From positions 62,001 to 126,000 of the forward strand of contig NZ_BMMP01000004.1 in NCBI RefSeq assembly GCF_014645895.1: a DNA stretch of 64,000 nucleotides, written 5' to 3'. The translations under genes were made by a program, and so were the position numbers. The notes below the pieces were generated by a model, which made no database searches, was not told the origin of the DNA, and saw nothing but the letters and a program-made list of their open reading frames with translations. This DNA comes from Streptomyces daqingensis (lineage in GTDB: Bacteria > Actinomycetota > Actinomycetes > Streptomycetales > Streptomycetaceae). Shown here piece by piece: positions 9,719-18,960 of the stretch (within the stretch, counting starts at the first letter, position 1; every line of letters begins with the position of its first letter).

Positions 9719-11389
9719 ATGACCGAGACACCGGTGGCGCTGATCGTCTTCCTCACCGCGGGAACCGTCGCCGCCGTCGTTCTGGCCCTGCTGTTCGTCC
9801 TCGCCCGGAAGGATCTGAGCCGCCTGCGGCGGCACTCCGGGGCCGTCGAGACGCAACTCCACGGAGCCACACGGCAGAACGCCGACCTCGGCGCCCGGCT
9901 GCGCGCGGTGGAGGAGGAGTTCAGGCACCTCGCGCAGAACCGGATACCCGACCTCGCCACCTCGCTGCGGCACAGAAACGTCCCCGTCAGAGGCCCGCTC
10001 GGCTCCGGAACGCTCACTCCTGAGATCGACCGGTCGATCAGCGCCGTGCTCGGCCAGGTGAGCGAGGAGGTCGTCAAGGAACGGCAGCGTGTCGACTTCG
10101 CCGCGCAGGCCGCCATGCGCGGCTCGACGACCACCATCCAGGCCCTGCTCTACCAGCTGCAGTCCCTCCTGCAGCGGATGCAGGAGAAGTACGAGGACCC
10201 GCTCGTCGCGGAGGATCTGCTGAGCGCGGACTTCCTCAACGAGCAGGCGCTGCGCCGCATCCAGTCCACCGCGGTCGTCTGCGGGGCGTGGCCCGGCCTG
10301 ACCAGGGAGAACTCGCACCTCGCGGACATCGTCGTCGGTGCGATGTCGCGGCTCAGCGGCTACGAACGCGTCCAGGTCACCAACCAGTTGCGCGATCCCG
10401 TCGGTGTGGTCGCCCGGGCCGTCGAACCGGTGGCGATCACGCTGACCGAGCTGATAGCCAACGCGCTGCACTACTCGCACCCGGACCTTCCGGTCGTCGT
10501 CACGATCCAGCAGGGCAACCGGGGCGTCTCCGTGATCATCGACGACGCCGGCGTGGGCATGCACTCGGACGAACTGGAGCGTGCCCGCCGGATGATCTCC
10601 GGTGAGGAGACGGTGCTGATGACCGACCTCGGCGACCCTCCGCGCATCGGCTTCGCGGCCATCGGCCAACTCGTGCAGCAGTACGGATTCTCCACGCATC
10701 TGGAGGCCTCGCCGTACGGAGGCGTGAGGGCGATCGTGCACGTCCCGGGCGAGCCGCTGCTCACGCTGCTCGACGAGGAGGAGAAGCCGATGTCAGCGAT
10801 GGCGCCGGCGCCCCCCGAGCGCGCCTCCCTGCCAGGCCGTGGCGGAACGGACGGCCTGCCGCTCACCGCTGCCTCCGCGCTGCTCGACGGACCGGACGCG
10901 GACGCCGTACCGGACGAGCTGCCGCGCCGCCGCAGGCGCCGGCCCGTCCCGTCGGACAGCGGGACGGCGGACGCGGCGACCCCGGAGCGTACCGGCCGGA
11001 CCGGTCCGGAAGACGGCGGCTCCCCCACGTCAGCGTCTCGGTCTGGGTCCCCGTCCCCGTCCGTCTCGACGTCCAGGTCCACGGGCACCACACCGGACGC
11101 GGCCCCGTCCCGCTCCGCACCCCCCACCAGCCCCGAGGAGAGCGCCGACATCTGGGCCGCGTTCCAGCAGGGCACAGCCTCGGGCCGGGCCGCCGCCGGC
11201 ATCGAGGACGGTCTCGGCGCCGGCCCCGCCCCCGTCAGCGGTCTCGGCTCCGGCCGGGGCAGCTCCGCGGCGGGGAGCGACGACAGCCGTACCCGCGAGA
11301 CCGGCGGCGGCGAAGCACCGGGCGACGGCGCTTCCCCCGACGCCGAGCACATCGAGCACCGCACCTCCGAAGGGAATCCCCCCGCATGA
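9719..11389 (+). CDS. cvnA: Conservon sensor-kinase-like protein CvnA
   Basis: First gene of a conservon, the four-gene module in Streptomyces that couples a histidine-kinase-like sensor to a small GTPase. The 556-residue protein has one N-terminal membrane helix (about residues 6-28), a coiled linker, then an HATPase region. That region carries an N-box (ELIANALHYSHPD) and a G1 box (IIDDAGVGM). The C-terminal 200 residues are Ser/Pro/Gly-rich and probably disordered. No clear phospho-acceptor histidine box of a normal sensor kinase was seen, as is usual for CvnA. The ATG at 9719 was chosen because it directly starts the membrane helix. The stop overlaps the cvnB start by four bases (ATGA), implying translational coupling. 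Confidence 0.92.
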   Translation: MTETPVALIVFLTAGTVAAVVLALLFVLARKDLSRLRRHSGAVETQLHGATRQNADLGARLRAVEEEFRHLAQNRIPDLATSLRHRNVPVRGPLGSGTLTPEIDRSISAVLGQVSEEVVKERQRVDFAAQAAMRGSTTTIQALLYQLQSLLQRMQEKYEDPLVAEDLLSADFLNEQALRRIQSTAVVCGAWPGLTRENSHLADIVVGAMSRLSGYERVQVTNQLRDPVGVVARAVEPVAITLTELIANALHYSHPDLPVVVTIQQGNRGVSVIIDDAGVGMHSDELERARRMISGEETVLMTDLGDPPRIGFAAIGQLVQQYGFSTHLEASPYGGVRAIVHVPGEPLLTLLDEEEKPMSAMAPAPPERASLPGRGGTDGLPLTAASALLDGPDADAVPDELPRRRRRRPVPSDSGTADAATPERTGRTGPEDGGSPTSASRSGSPSPSVSTSRSTGTTPDAAPSRSAPPTSPEESADIWAAFQQGTASGRAAAGIEDGLGAGPAPVSGLGSGRGSSAAGSDDSRTRETGGGEAPGDGASPDAEHIEHRTSEGNPPA

Positions 11390-11811
11390 CCACCCCCGAG
11401 CGCCGATCCGTCCGCGAGGACACCTCCTGGGTGCTGGCTCCCCTCCTCGAACTGCCGCACGTGGTCCACGCGGCGGTCATCTCCGGTGACGGCCTCATCG
11501 AGGGCCGCTCGCCCGGCCTGGAGCGGGAGGCCGCCGAGGGCGTCGCAGCGATGCTCTCCGCGCTCCAGGGCGCGGCCCGCACGACCACCGCGGCCTTCTC
11601 CGGCGAACCGGAGGTGAAGCTCCGTCAGACTGTGATCGAGTCCGATCTCGGCTGGGTGTTCGCGATCCCCGCGGGCCAGAACACGTGCCTCGCTGTCTTC
11701 GCCGAACGCGACGTCAACATGGGGGTCGTGACGCACCACATGCAGGTGCAGGTGGCCACGCTGGGCGAGAAAGCCATGAGCAGTCCCCCGCGGCAGGGCA
11801 GCTCTGCATGA
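11386..11811 (+). CDS. cvnB: Conservon roadblock/LC7 protein CvnB
   Basis: A 141-residue roadblock/LC7-fold protein of the kind that binds and regulates the small GTPase of the module. The family pattern is clear, from SWVLAPLLELPHVVHAAVIS through SDLGWVFAIPAGQNTCLAVF. It overlaps cvnA and cvnC by four bases on each side, so the proteins are probably made in fixed proportion. In S. coelicolor, CvnB interacts with the other Cvn proteins at the membrane; that partner role is inferred here from gene order. Confidence 0.93.
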   Translation: MTTPERRSVREDTSWVLAPLLELPHVVHAAVISGDGLIEGRSPGLEREAAEGVAAMLSALQGAARTTTAAFSGEPEVKLRQTVIESDLGWVFAIPAGQNTCLAVFAERDVNMGVVTHHMQVQVATLGEKAMSSPPRQGSSA

Positions 11812-12176
11812 CCCCGCCGCCCCGTGACCACAGACGTCTCGTTCCCGCCTACCTGGCCACGACCGGACGCGGCAGGCCCAGCCGCAACACGCTTGACCGG
11901 CTGACGGTCCTGCTCGCTCCGGCCGACCCCGCCACGAGGGACCTGCGCCCCGAACAGCGGCGCCTGCTGCAGCTGCTGCAGCCCGGGCCGCTCTCCCTGG
12001 CCGAGACCGCCGCGCATCTGCGGCTGCCGCTGAGCGTGGTCAGGGTCATGGTGGCCGACCTCGTCGACGCGGGCCTGCTGGCGGCCCGCGCTCCCGTACC
12101 CGACGCCGAACTGCCCGAACGGCAGATTCTGGAGAAGGTTCTCGATGGACTCCGCACTCTCAAGTCCTCCCGCTGA
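11808..12176 (+). CDS. cvnC: Conservon DUF742 protein CvnC
   Basis: A 122-residue DUF742 protein, the third conservon subunit. It contains a winged-helix-like C-terminal half, with LRPEQRRLLQLLQPGPLSLAETAAHL and then VVRVMVADLVDAGLL (the first is given as adjoining segments of one helix-turn-helix). The start overlaps the cvnB stop (ATGA at 11808), and the stop lies 32 bases inside cvnD. Its biochemical role is unclear; DUF742 partners of CvnD are thought to take part in GTPase control. Confidence 0.92.
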   Translation: MTPPPRDHRRLVPAYLATTGRGRPSRNTLDRLTVLLAPADPATRDLRPEQRRLLQLLQPGPLSLAETAAHLRLPLSVVRVMVADLVDAGLLAARAPVPDAELPERQILEKVLDGLRTLKSSR

Positions 12177-12870
12177 CGCCCCGGAACACCCGGGCGACGG
12201 CGACACCGACGTACCCGCCGACGGGCCTTCCGGCGACGCCGCGGCGCCCGGCTCCCCGGCCGGCGAGGAGGCCGGCGCCGTGCCGCGCGCCGGCGTCTAC
12301 CTCAGCGGCGACAGATCCCAGACGCTCGTGAAGCTCCTGGTCGCCGGCCCGTTCGGGGTGGGCAAGACGACGTTCATCCGCTCGCTGTCGGAGACGGAGC
12401 CGCTGCACACCGAAGAGGTCATGACCCGCGCCAGCGCGTCCGTCGACGACCTCTCCGGCGTCCGCGACAAGTCGACGACGACCGTGGCCATCGACTTCGG
12501 GCGCCTGACGCTCCCCGACGACTACGTGCTGTACATGTTCGGCACGCCCGGCCAGCGGCGCTTCAAACCGCTCTGGCAGGACATCGCCCGAGGCGCGGTG
12601 GGCGCGCTGGTGCTGGCCGACACCCGCCGGCTGTCGGACTCGTTCGAGGTGATGGACATGATCGAGGAGGCCGGCCTGCAGTACGCGGTCGCCGTCAACA
12701 CCTTCCCCGACTCCCCGGCGCACTCCCCGTCGAAGCTGCGCGAGCACCTCGACCTGCTCCCCGACACACCCCTCGTGCTGTGCGACGCGCGCGACCCGGA
12801 CCAGGCCACCGACGCCCTGATCGCCCTCGTCGGCCACGTACTCGCACTCACGGCACAGGAGACAGCGTGA
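12145..12870 (+). CDS. cvnD: Conservon small GTPase CvnD
   Basis: ATP/GTP-binding protein of the MglA-like Ras superfamily branch. G1 is GPFGVGKTTF, with a DxxG-like segment in MFGTPGQRRF (TPGQ). The residues that would specify guanine are less clear (VNTFPDSP). The 241 residues include an extended acidic, Pro-rich N-terminal arm of about 55 residues not needed for the fold. The ATG at 12145 overlaps cvnC by 32 bases. A later in-frame start would bring the length nearer to the usual 190-200, so the start is moderately sure. It is coupled by GTGA to the first P450. Confidence 0.92.
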   Translation: MDSALSSPPADAPEHPGDGDTDVPADGPSGDAAAPGSPAGEEAGAVPRAGVYLSGDRSQTLVKLLVAGPFGVGKTTFIRSLSETEPLHTEEVMTRASASVDDLSGVRDKSTTTVAIDFGRLTLPDDYVLYMFGTPGQRRFKPLWQDIARGAVGALVLADTRRLSDSFEVMDMIEEAGLQYAVAVNTFPDSPAHSPSKLREHLDLLPDTPLVLCDARDPDQATDALIALVGHVLALTAQETA

Positions 12871-14255
12871 CCTCTCCCCGCCTGCCCCGCCCGCGCTCCG
12901 CCGGGCACCGCGACCCCGGTGACGGCGCGTCCGGCGCACCCCGCCGCGTCATGCCGCCCCCCATGACTCCGCCCGGCAGCGAGGTCACCCAGCTGTACGG
13001 GCCGGAGTTCGCCGCCGACCCGTACGGAACGTACGAGCGGCTGCGGCACTACGGTGCGCTCGCGCCGGTGGAGATCGCCCCCGGCGTCGGAGCGATGCTG
13101 GTGACGGACTACCGGGCCGCACTGGACCTGCTGCACGACCCGGAGACCTGGTCGAAGGACTCGCGCACCTGGATGAAGTCGGCGCCGGAGGACTCCCCGG
13201 TGCTGCCGATGCTGGCCTGGCGGCCCAACCTCTTCTTCAGCGACGGCGAGGCGCACGGGCGCTACCGCAGCGCCGTCACGGACGGCTTCGAGCGCATCCC
13301 GGCGCACGAACTCCGCACGGCCGTCGTCGAGTTCGCGGACTCCCTGATCGCGAAGTTCGGCGAGAAGGGCGAGGCCGACCTGATGGCGGAGTACGCGCGG
13401 GTGCTGCCGCTAATGCTCTTCAACCGCCTCTTCGGTCTGCCCGACTCCTACAGCGAACAGCTCATCACCGCCCTCGCGGGCGTGTGGGAAGGCCGCACGG
13501 CAGAGGAGGCCTCGGCCGCCGGCGCCGCGTTCGAGGGGTACATCGGCGAACTGATGGCGGCGAAGAAGCAGGCCCGCGGAGAGGACCTGACGTCCTGGTT
13601 CATGGACCACCCCGCCGGTCTCACCGACGAGGAGGTCATGCACCAGACGGTGATCACCATGGGCGCCGGGCACGAGCCGACGGCGAACCTGATCGCCAAC
13701 GCCCTCGCCAGGATGCTCACGGACGACCGCTACTACAGCACCCTGTCGGGCGGCGCCCTCACCCCGCTCGACGCCATCCACGACGTCCTCCGGAACGAGC
13801 CCCCGATCGCGAACTACTCGGCCCACTTCCCCAAGCGGGACGTCTACTTCCACGGCACCTGGATCCGCAGGGGCCAGCTCGTGATGGTGTCGTACGCAGC
13901 GGCCAACACCCAGCACGGCAGGACGGGGCCCGGGAGGTCCGGCGGCGCGTCCGGTTCGGGCGGCGGCTCGCACCTGGCCTGGGCGGCCGGTCCGCACTCG
14001 TGCCCCGTCCAGCAGCCGGCGACGCTGATCGCCACCACGGCGATCGAGCGCCTCACGGCGTGGCTCTCCGACATCGAACTGACCGTCAGGCACGACGAAC
14101 TCACCTACCGGAACGGCCCGTTCCATCGCGCTCTGACGTGCCTGCCCGCACGGTTCACACCGATCAGTCCCGACCAGCCAGGAGCGACTCCATGGGAGAG
14201 CAGGGAAAGCAGACCCCTCGAGGAACGGCGGACGCCGGCGACGCCTGCCCGGTAG
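12867..14255 (+). CDS. Conservon cytochrome P450, CYP157-like, without ExxR glutamate
   Basis: Cytochrome P450-like protein of 462 residues in the slot called cvnE. The I-helix motif is AGHEPT. The heme-ligand region is WAAGPHSCPVQQ with the cysteine kept but the flanking consensus (FGxGxHxCxG) degraded. The K-helix reads DVLRNEPP, so the universally expected glutamate of ExxR is aspartate. CYP157 enzymes, found as CYP157-CYP154 pairs in some conservons, are known to deviate at this motif. A Gly/Ser-rich insertion (TGPGRSGGASGSGGGSH) precedes the heme loop. The GTG start overlaps the cvnD stop (GTGA). It may be a regulatory or poorly active P450; substrate unknown. Confidence 0.88.
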   Translation: MTSPRLPRPRSAGHRDPGDGASGAPRRVMPPPMTPPGSEVTQLYGPEFAADPYGTYERLRHYGALAPVEIAPGVGAMLVTDYRAALDLLHDPETWSKDSRTWMKSAPEDSPVLPMLAWRPNLFFSDGEAHGRYRSAVTDGFERIPAHELRTAVVEFADSLIAKFGEKGEADLMAEYARVLPLMLFNRLFGLPDSYSEQLITALAGVWEGRTAEEASAAGAAFEGYIGELMAAKKQARGEDLTSWFMDHPAGLTDEEVMHQTVITMGAGHEPTANLIANALARMLTDDRYYSTLSGGALTPLDAIHDVLRNEPPIANYSAHFPKRDVYFHGTWIRRGQLVMVSYAAANTQHGRTGPGRSGGASGSGGGSHLAWAAGPHSCPVQQPATLIATTAIERLTAWLSDIELTVRHDELTYRNGPFHRALTCLPARFTPISPDQPGATPWESRESRPLEERRTPATPAR

Positions 14256-15473
14256 AACCCTTCGTCGTCGATCCCGCCGGCAGGGACAAGCACGCGGAGG
14301 CGGAACGTATCCGCGCCCGCGGGCCCGCCGCCCTCGTGGAGCTCCCGGCCGGCATACGCGCCTGGTCGGTCGGCAGCATGGACCTCCTGAAGCGGCTGCT
14401 GACCGATCCGCGCGTCTCCAAGGACCCCCGGCAGCACTGGCCGGCCTGGCGGCGCGGAGAGTTCCAGGACAGCTGGATCCAGACCTGGGTCGGCGTGACC
14501 AACATGTTCACGTCCTACGGCGCGGACCACCGCCGGCTCCGCAAGCTCGTCGCACCCGCCTTCACGGGACGGCGCACGGAGGCGATGCGGCCCCGCGTCG
14601 AGCGGATCACCCGGGAGCTGCTCGACGAGATGGCGCGCGTCCCCGAAGGCGAGCAGGTCGACCTGCGCGCCGCGTACGCCCATCCGCTCCCGATGAGCGT
14701 GATCTGCGAGCTGTTCGGCATCCCCGAGGAGAAGCGCGCCGAGGTCGCGCGGATCGTCATGCGCGTGATGGACACGTCCGTCACTCCGGAGGAGGCCGCC
14801 CGGACCGCCAGGGAGATGCAGAGCGCCTTCGCGGCGCTCATCGCCCTCAAGCGCGAACAGCCCGGGGAGGACCTGACGAGCGTGCTCGTCTCCGCGCGCG
14901 ACGACGACGGCGCACGCCTCTCCGAGGTCGAACTCCTCGACACGCTGCTGCTCGTGATCGGCGCCGGCCACGAGACCACGGTGAACCTGATAGGCAACGC
15001 GGTGCAGGCCCTGCTCACCCACCCCGAGCAGCTGCGTCTCGTCCTCGACGGCGCGATCCCGTGGGACGACGTCATCGAGGAGACCCTCCGCTGGGCCCCG
15101 AGTCTGGCGAGCCTGCCGCTGCGTTACGCCGTCGAGGACATCGAGCTGCCCGGCGGCCTCACGATCCGTCAGGGCGAGGCCGTCCTGGCCACATACGCCG
15201 CCGCGGGCCGCGATCCGGAGCGGCACGGGCCGACCGCGGCGGAGTTCGATTCGCGCCGCACCGACAAGGAGCACCTCGCCTTCGGGCACGGTGTGCACTT
15301 CTGTCTGGGCGCCCCCCCTCGCGCGCCTGGAAGCCCGTACAGCGCTGCCCGCCCTGTTCGAACGCTTCCCCAGGCTGCGTCTTGCCGTCCCCGCCGAAGA
15401 CCTGGAGACGGTGGGTTCGTTCATCGCGCACGGCTACCGCACGCTGCCCGTCCTCCTCCACGGTGCCGGATGA
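14192..15473 (+). pseudogene. CYP154-like cytochrome P450, frameshifted after the heme cysteine
   Basis: The second conservon P450 begins at the ATG 14192 and has all core motifs: I-helix AGHETT, K-helix EETLRWAP with ExxR intact, and heme loop FGHGVHFCLGAP. Directly after the heme cysteine the frame breaks. Read as given, the protein ends at 15478 with an arginine/proline-rich nonsense tail. The expected L-helix (LARLEARTALPALFERFP) continues in the next frame to the stop at 15473. The shift coincides with seven consecutive C at 15312-15318; six would restore a normal CYP154 of about 426 residues. Either a slippage mutation or a sequencing error in the homopolymer explains it. The start lies within the 3' end of the preceding P450, whose stop is at 14255. 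Confidence 0.88.
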
Positions 15474-15787
15474 CGTGACGGCGGAGTGTGTACGTGGTGT
15501 GCAGGGAAGCGCTTACCACCGCACGGCGGACACCCGCCGGGCACGGGACGCGTAAGGCCGGGGCTGCGCCGCGGACGCGCGCGTACGCAGCGGATACTTC
15601 CACGCGGGCGCGTCCCGAGCTGACGGCTCCGGCCCGGGGCCCCGGCCTCTCCTGTCGCAGCAACCTCCCCTGCCGACCCCGAAGTTCGAAGGACTCGTGA
15701 GGGACCTGGTGCCGTGCTGACGCGAAGCTCACCGGCAAGGCAGACTGATCCCTGCGGTAGTGCAAAACGGAGCGCAGGGGGGCAACC
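15474..15787. other. Intergenic region between conservon and afsR
   Basis: 314 bp without a supportable gene. A GTGGT/ACCAC inverted pair near 15495-15525 could be part of a weak terminator behind the conservon. The right end must hold the afsR promoter, and GCAGGGGGGC precedes the afsR ATG. I found no clear PHO-type repeat here. Confidence 0.55.
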
Positions 15788-18742
15788 ATGGGCGCCGAGG
15801 GGAAAGTCGGCCACGGAACGGAGCAGCAGGAGCACCTGCTGCACTTCGCCGTGCTCGGTCCCGTCCGCGCACACCGCGACGGCCAGGACCTCCCCATGGG
15901 TTCGCCGCAGCAACGCGCCCTGCTCGCCGCGCTGCTGCTCCGCAAGGGCCACACCGCTACCGCAGAGGAACTCATCGACGGCCTGTGGGGCGAGGACCCG
16001 CCGGACCAGGCGAAGGCCGCGTTGCGCACGTACGCCTCCCGTATCCGGAAGGGGCTGGGAGCCGACGCCGAACTGCTGGTGAGCGAGTCCGGCGGTTACG
16101 CCGTCCGCACCGGCCGGGCACACTCCGACGTCACCTTCGACCACGACCTGGCCTCCGCGTACGCCTCCGAGGCGGAGAAGTACCTCGCGGGCGGGGACCG
16201 CGCGAAAGCACGCGAGAAGTACGAGGCGGCGCTGGAGCAGTGGGGCGGCGAGCCACTCGCCCACGTGCCGGGCCCCTTCGCGGAACGGCAGCGCGACCGC
16301 CTCAGCGAGTGGCACCTCTCCCTGCTGGAGAACCGGCTCGACCTCGACCTCCAACTGGGCGCGCACGCGGGCGCGGTCTCCGAACTCACCGCCCTCACCG
16401 CCGCTCACCCGCTGCGCGAGAGACTGCGCGAGCTGCTGATGCTCGCCCTCTACCGCAGCGGACGGCAGGCCGAGGCGCTGGCCGTGTACGCCGACACCAG
16501 GCGGCTGCTCGCCGACGAACTGGGCGTCGACCCGCGCCCCGAACTGGCGGATCTCCACCAGCGCATCCTCGGAGCGGACGACAGCCTCGCTCTCGAACCC
16601 GACGAACCGTCCGGGCCCAGCACGCCCAAGCTCGCTCAGCCCGCCCAACTTCCCGCCACGGTCGCGGACTTCACCGGCCGAGCCACCTTCGTCGCCGAAC
16701 TGCGCGACCAACTCGCCCAGGCCGAGGGCACGGTGATGGCCGTGTCCGCCGTGGCGGGCATCGGCGGCGTCGGAAAGACAACGCTTGCTGTCCACGTCGC
16801 CCACGCGGCGGCCGAGCACTTCCCCGACGGCCAGCTCTACGTGGACCTCCAGGGGGCCGGGCCCAGCGCCAGCGAACCGGCGACGGTGCTCGGCGCGTTC
16901 CTGCGCGCCCTCGGCGTCGACGACACGGGCATCCCCGAAGGCGTGGAGGAACGCTCCGCGCTCTTCCGCTCGCTGCTCTCCGGCCGCCGCGTCCTCACGC
17001 TCCTCGACAACGCCCGCGACGCCGCGCAGGTGCGGCCCCTGCTCGCCGGCGCGAAGGGCTGCGCGGCGCTGGTCACCAGCAGGGCCCGCATGGTCGACCT
17101 GGCCGGCGCGCACCTCGTGGACCTCGACGTCATGAGCCCCGACGAGGCGATGACGCTCTTCACGCGCATCGTCGGCGAGGAGCGGGTCTCCGCCGAACGC
17201 CAGGCGGCGATGGACGTCGTCGGGGCCTGCGGGTTCCTGCCGCTCGCCATCCGTATCGCCGCTGCACGCCTCGCCGCCCGCCGTACGTGGACGGTCTCGG
17301 CGCTCGCCTCCAAACTCGCCGACGAACGCCGGCGGCTGGACGAGCTGCAGGCAGGCGACCAGGCGGTGAAGGCCACATTCGAACTCGGCTACGGCCAGCT
17401 GGACGCCGAACAGGGCCGCGGCTTCCGGCTGCTGGGCCTCGCCGAAGGGCCGGACATCTCCCTCACCGCGGCGGCGGCCCTCCTGGACCGCCCGGCCGAC
17501 GAGACGGAGCACCTGCTGGAGTCGCTGGTCGACGCGTCCCTCCTGGAGTCGGCCGCACCCGGCAGGTACCGCTTCCACGACCTCGTGCGGCTCTTCGCCC
17601 GCGCCTGCGCCGAACGCGACGAACAGCCGCCCTCGGAACAGGAATCCGCCCTCAACCGCCTCCTCGACTTCTACCTTGCGACGGCCTCGAAGGTCTTCGC
17701 CCTCGAGAAGCCGGGCGAGCGGGGCGCGGAGCACCTCATCAAGCCGTCCGGCCCCGGGATGGCCTTCCAGGACCAGGACGCCGCGCTGAACTGGCTCTTC
17801 TCGGAGGCCGACTGCGTGCTCGCCTGCGTGGAGCAGGCCGCGGGGCGGGGCATGCTGCGGCACGCCGCCGACCTGCTCATCGCGATCAAGGACTGCGCCG
17901 ACTCGGGAGTGCACTCCCTGCGCTACGAGCGGGCGGCCACGACCGTGCGGGACGCGGCACGCGCTGCCGGCGACGCCCTGGCGGAGGGCCGCACACAGAC
18001 GATGCTGACGCATGTCCACGTCGTCGCCGGCCGCTTCAGCCAGGCGGACGAGGAGGCGAAGCGCGCGCTGCTGCTCTCCCAGGAGTCCGGCGACCCGCTG
18101 GCCGGCTGCTGGGCCCTCAACGACCGCGGCATCATCGCCAACTGCCAGAGCCGTTTCACCGACGCGGAGGCCCATCTGCTGCAGGCAGTGGAGGCATGCC
18201 GACAGGACGGCAACCGGCCCAGCGAGGCGAGCGCCCTGTCGAATCTGTCGCAGGTCTATCTGGCTCTCGGCCGCACAGACCAAGCGATCCAGCTCGCGCG
18301 GCAGGCGTTCGAGATCTACGACAGCCTGAACCACAGGATGCGTACGGCCAACGCCATGTACGTGCTGGGCAGGGCTCTCACTCAGGACAAGCGCATCTCG
18401 GAAGGGCTCGAGCAGCTCAGGCGCGCCGCTGCCTTGTTCCAGGAGACCCGGCAGCCGTTGTGGGAGGGGGTGGCCCACTTCCGCATGGCCGAAGCCCACT
18501 TGGCGGACAGGAGTCCCGCCCAGGCGGCGGGGCACGCGGAACAGGCGCTCGCCCTGCGCGGCATCGGCGGCGAGTGGATGCGCGGAAGGATGCTGACCGT
18601 GCTGGGCCGCGCGCTGGTGGCGCTCGGCCAGCGCGACCGTGCGCGGGTGTGCTGGAAGGACGCCCTGGCGGTGTTCGACGAGATGGGGGCCACCGACGCC
18701 GAAGAGGTGCGCTCGCTGCTCACCCCTGCTCAGGCGGCATAA
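15788..18742 (+). CDS. afsR: Pleiotropic regulator AfsR (SARP-NB-ARC-TPR)
   Basis: Large SARP-family transcription activator that integrates Ser/Thr kinase signals (AfsK and others) and switches on afsS, raising antibiotic production. The 984 residues hold an N-terminal OmpR-type winged helix (about 15-110) and a bacterial transcriptional activation domain (about 118-265). These are followed by an NB-ARC ATPase with P-loop GIGGVGKTT near 323-331, and TPR-type helices from about 700 to the end. Length and order match AfsR (about 990 residues). Identity is strengthened by afsS directly downstream and an afsK-type kinase 3.2 kb further on. The ATG 15788 follows a strong purine-rich site. Phosphorylation sites cannot be identified from sequence alone. 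Confidence 0.95.
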   Translation: MGAEGKVGHGTEQQEHLLHFAVLGPVRAHRDGQDLPMGSPQQRALLAALLLRKGHTATAEELIDGLWGEDPPDQAKAALRTYASRIRKGLGADAELLVSESGGYAVRTGRAHSDVTFDHDLASAYASEAEKYLAGGDRAKAREKYEAALEQWGGEPLAHVPGPFAERQRDRLSEWHLSLLENRLDLDLQLGAHAGAVSELTALTAAHPLRERLRELLMLALYRSGRQAEALAVYADTRRLLADELGVDPRPELADLHQRILGADDSLALEPDEPSGPSTPKLAQPAQLPATVADFTGRATFVAELRDQLAQAEGTVMAVSAVAGIGGVGKTTLAVHVAHAAAEHFPDGQLYVDLQGAGPSASEPATVLGAFLRALGVDDTGIPEGVEERSALFRSLLSGRRVLTLLDNARDAAQVRPLLAGAKGCAALVTSRARMVDLAGAHLVDLDVMSPDEAMTLFTRIVGEERVSAERQAAMDVVGACGFLPLAIRIAAARLAARRTWTVSALASKLADERRRLDELQAGDQAVKATFELGYGQLDAEQGRGFRLLGLAEGPDISLTAAAALLDRPADETEHLLESLVDASLLESAAPGRYRFHDLVRLFARACAERDEQPPSEQESALNRLLDFYLATASKVFALEKPGERGAEHLIKPSGPGMAFQDQDAALNWLFSEADCVLACVEQAAGRGMLRHAADLLIAIKDCADSGVHSLRYERAATTVRDAARAAGDALAEGRTQTMLTHVHVVAGRFSQADEEAKRALLLSQESGDPLAGCWALNDRGIIANCQSRFTDAEAHLLQAVEACRQDGNRPSEASALSNLSQVYLALGRTDQAIQLARQAFEIYDSLNHRMRTANAMYVLGRALTQDKRISEGLEQLRRAAALFQETRQPLWEGVAHFRMAEAHLADRSPAQAAGHAEQALALRGIGGEWMRGRMLTVLGRALVALGQRDRARVCWKDALAVFDEMGATDAEEVRSLLTPAQAA

Positions 18743-18769
18743 ACGGCGCCGAGGGCCGCTGCCATCACT

Positions 18770-18811
18770 CGTTCATCGATCGTTTATCGCGGTCCGCCAT
18801 TCTTCTATACG
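18770..18811 (+). promoter_or_regulatory. afsS promoter with AfsR/PhoP-type direct repeats
   Basis: Two adjacent 11-base repeats, CGTTCATCGAT (18770-18780) and CGTTTATCGCG (18781-18791), contain GTTCATC and GTTTATC spaced like a PHO box (GTTCAYC-N4-GTTCAYC). A TATACG at 18806-18811 lies 17 bases beyond a -35-like TTTATC inside the second repeat. AfsR and PhoP are known to compete for such a site over the -35 region of afsS in S. coelicolor. The start point would be near 18818, giving a leader of about 140 nt. Confidence 0.75.
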
Positions 18812-18882
18812 TCGATCCGCCGCTTCGGGGGGAGAGCGGATCACGGGGGAGGCCGCGGCCTGGCTAAGGTAAGCGGCCCATG

Positions 18883-18920
18883 GTCCGCCCGGCGGCCCGC
18901 GGGGGAGTCGCTGGGCGGAC
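18883..18920 (+). promoter_or_regulatory. Stem-loop in afsS leader
   Basis: GTCCGCCC (18883-18890) pairs perfectly with GGGCGGAC (18913-18920) around a GC-rich 22-base loop, ending 40 bases upstream of the afsS start. It could influence translation or simply reflect base composition. Confidence 0.4.
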
Positions 18921-18960
18921 ATGCAGCACGAACGAGCCACCAAGCCAGGAGAGTTCAGTC

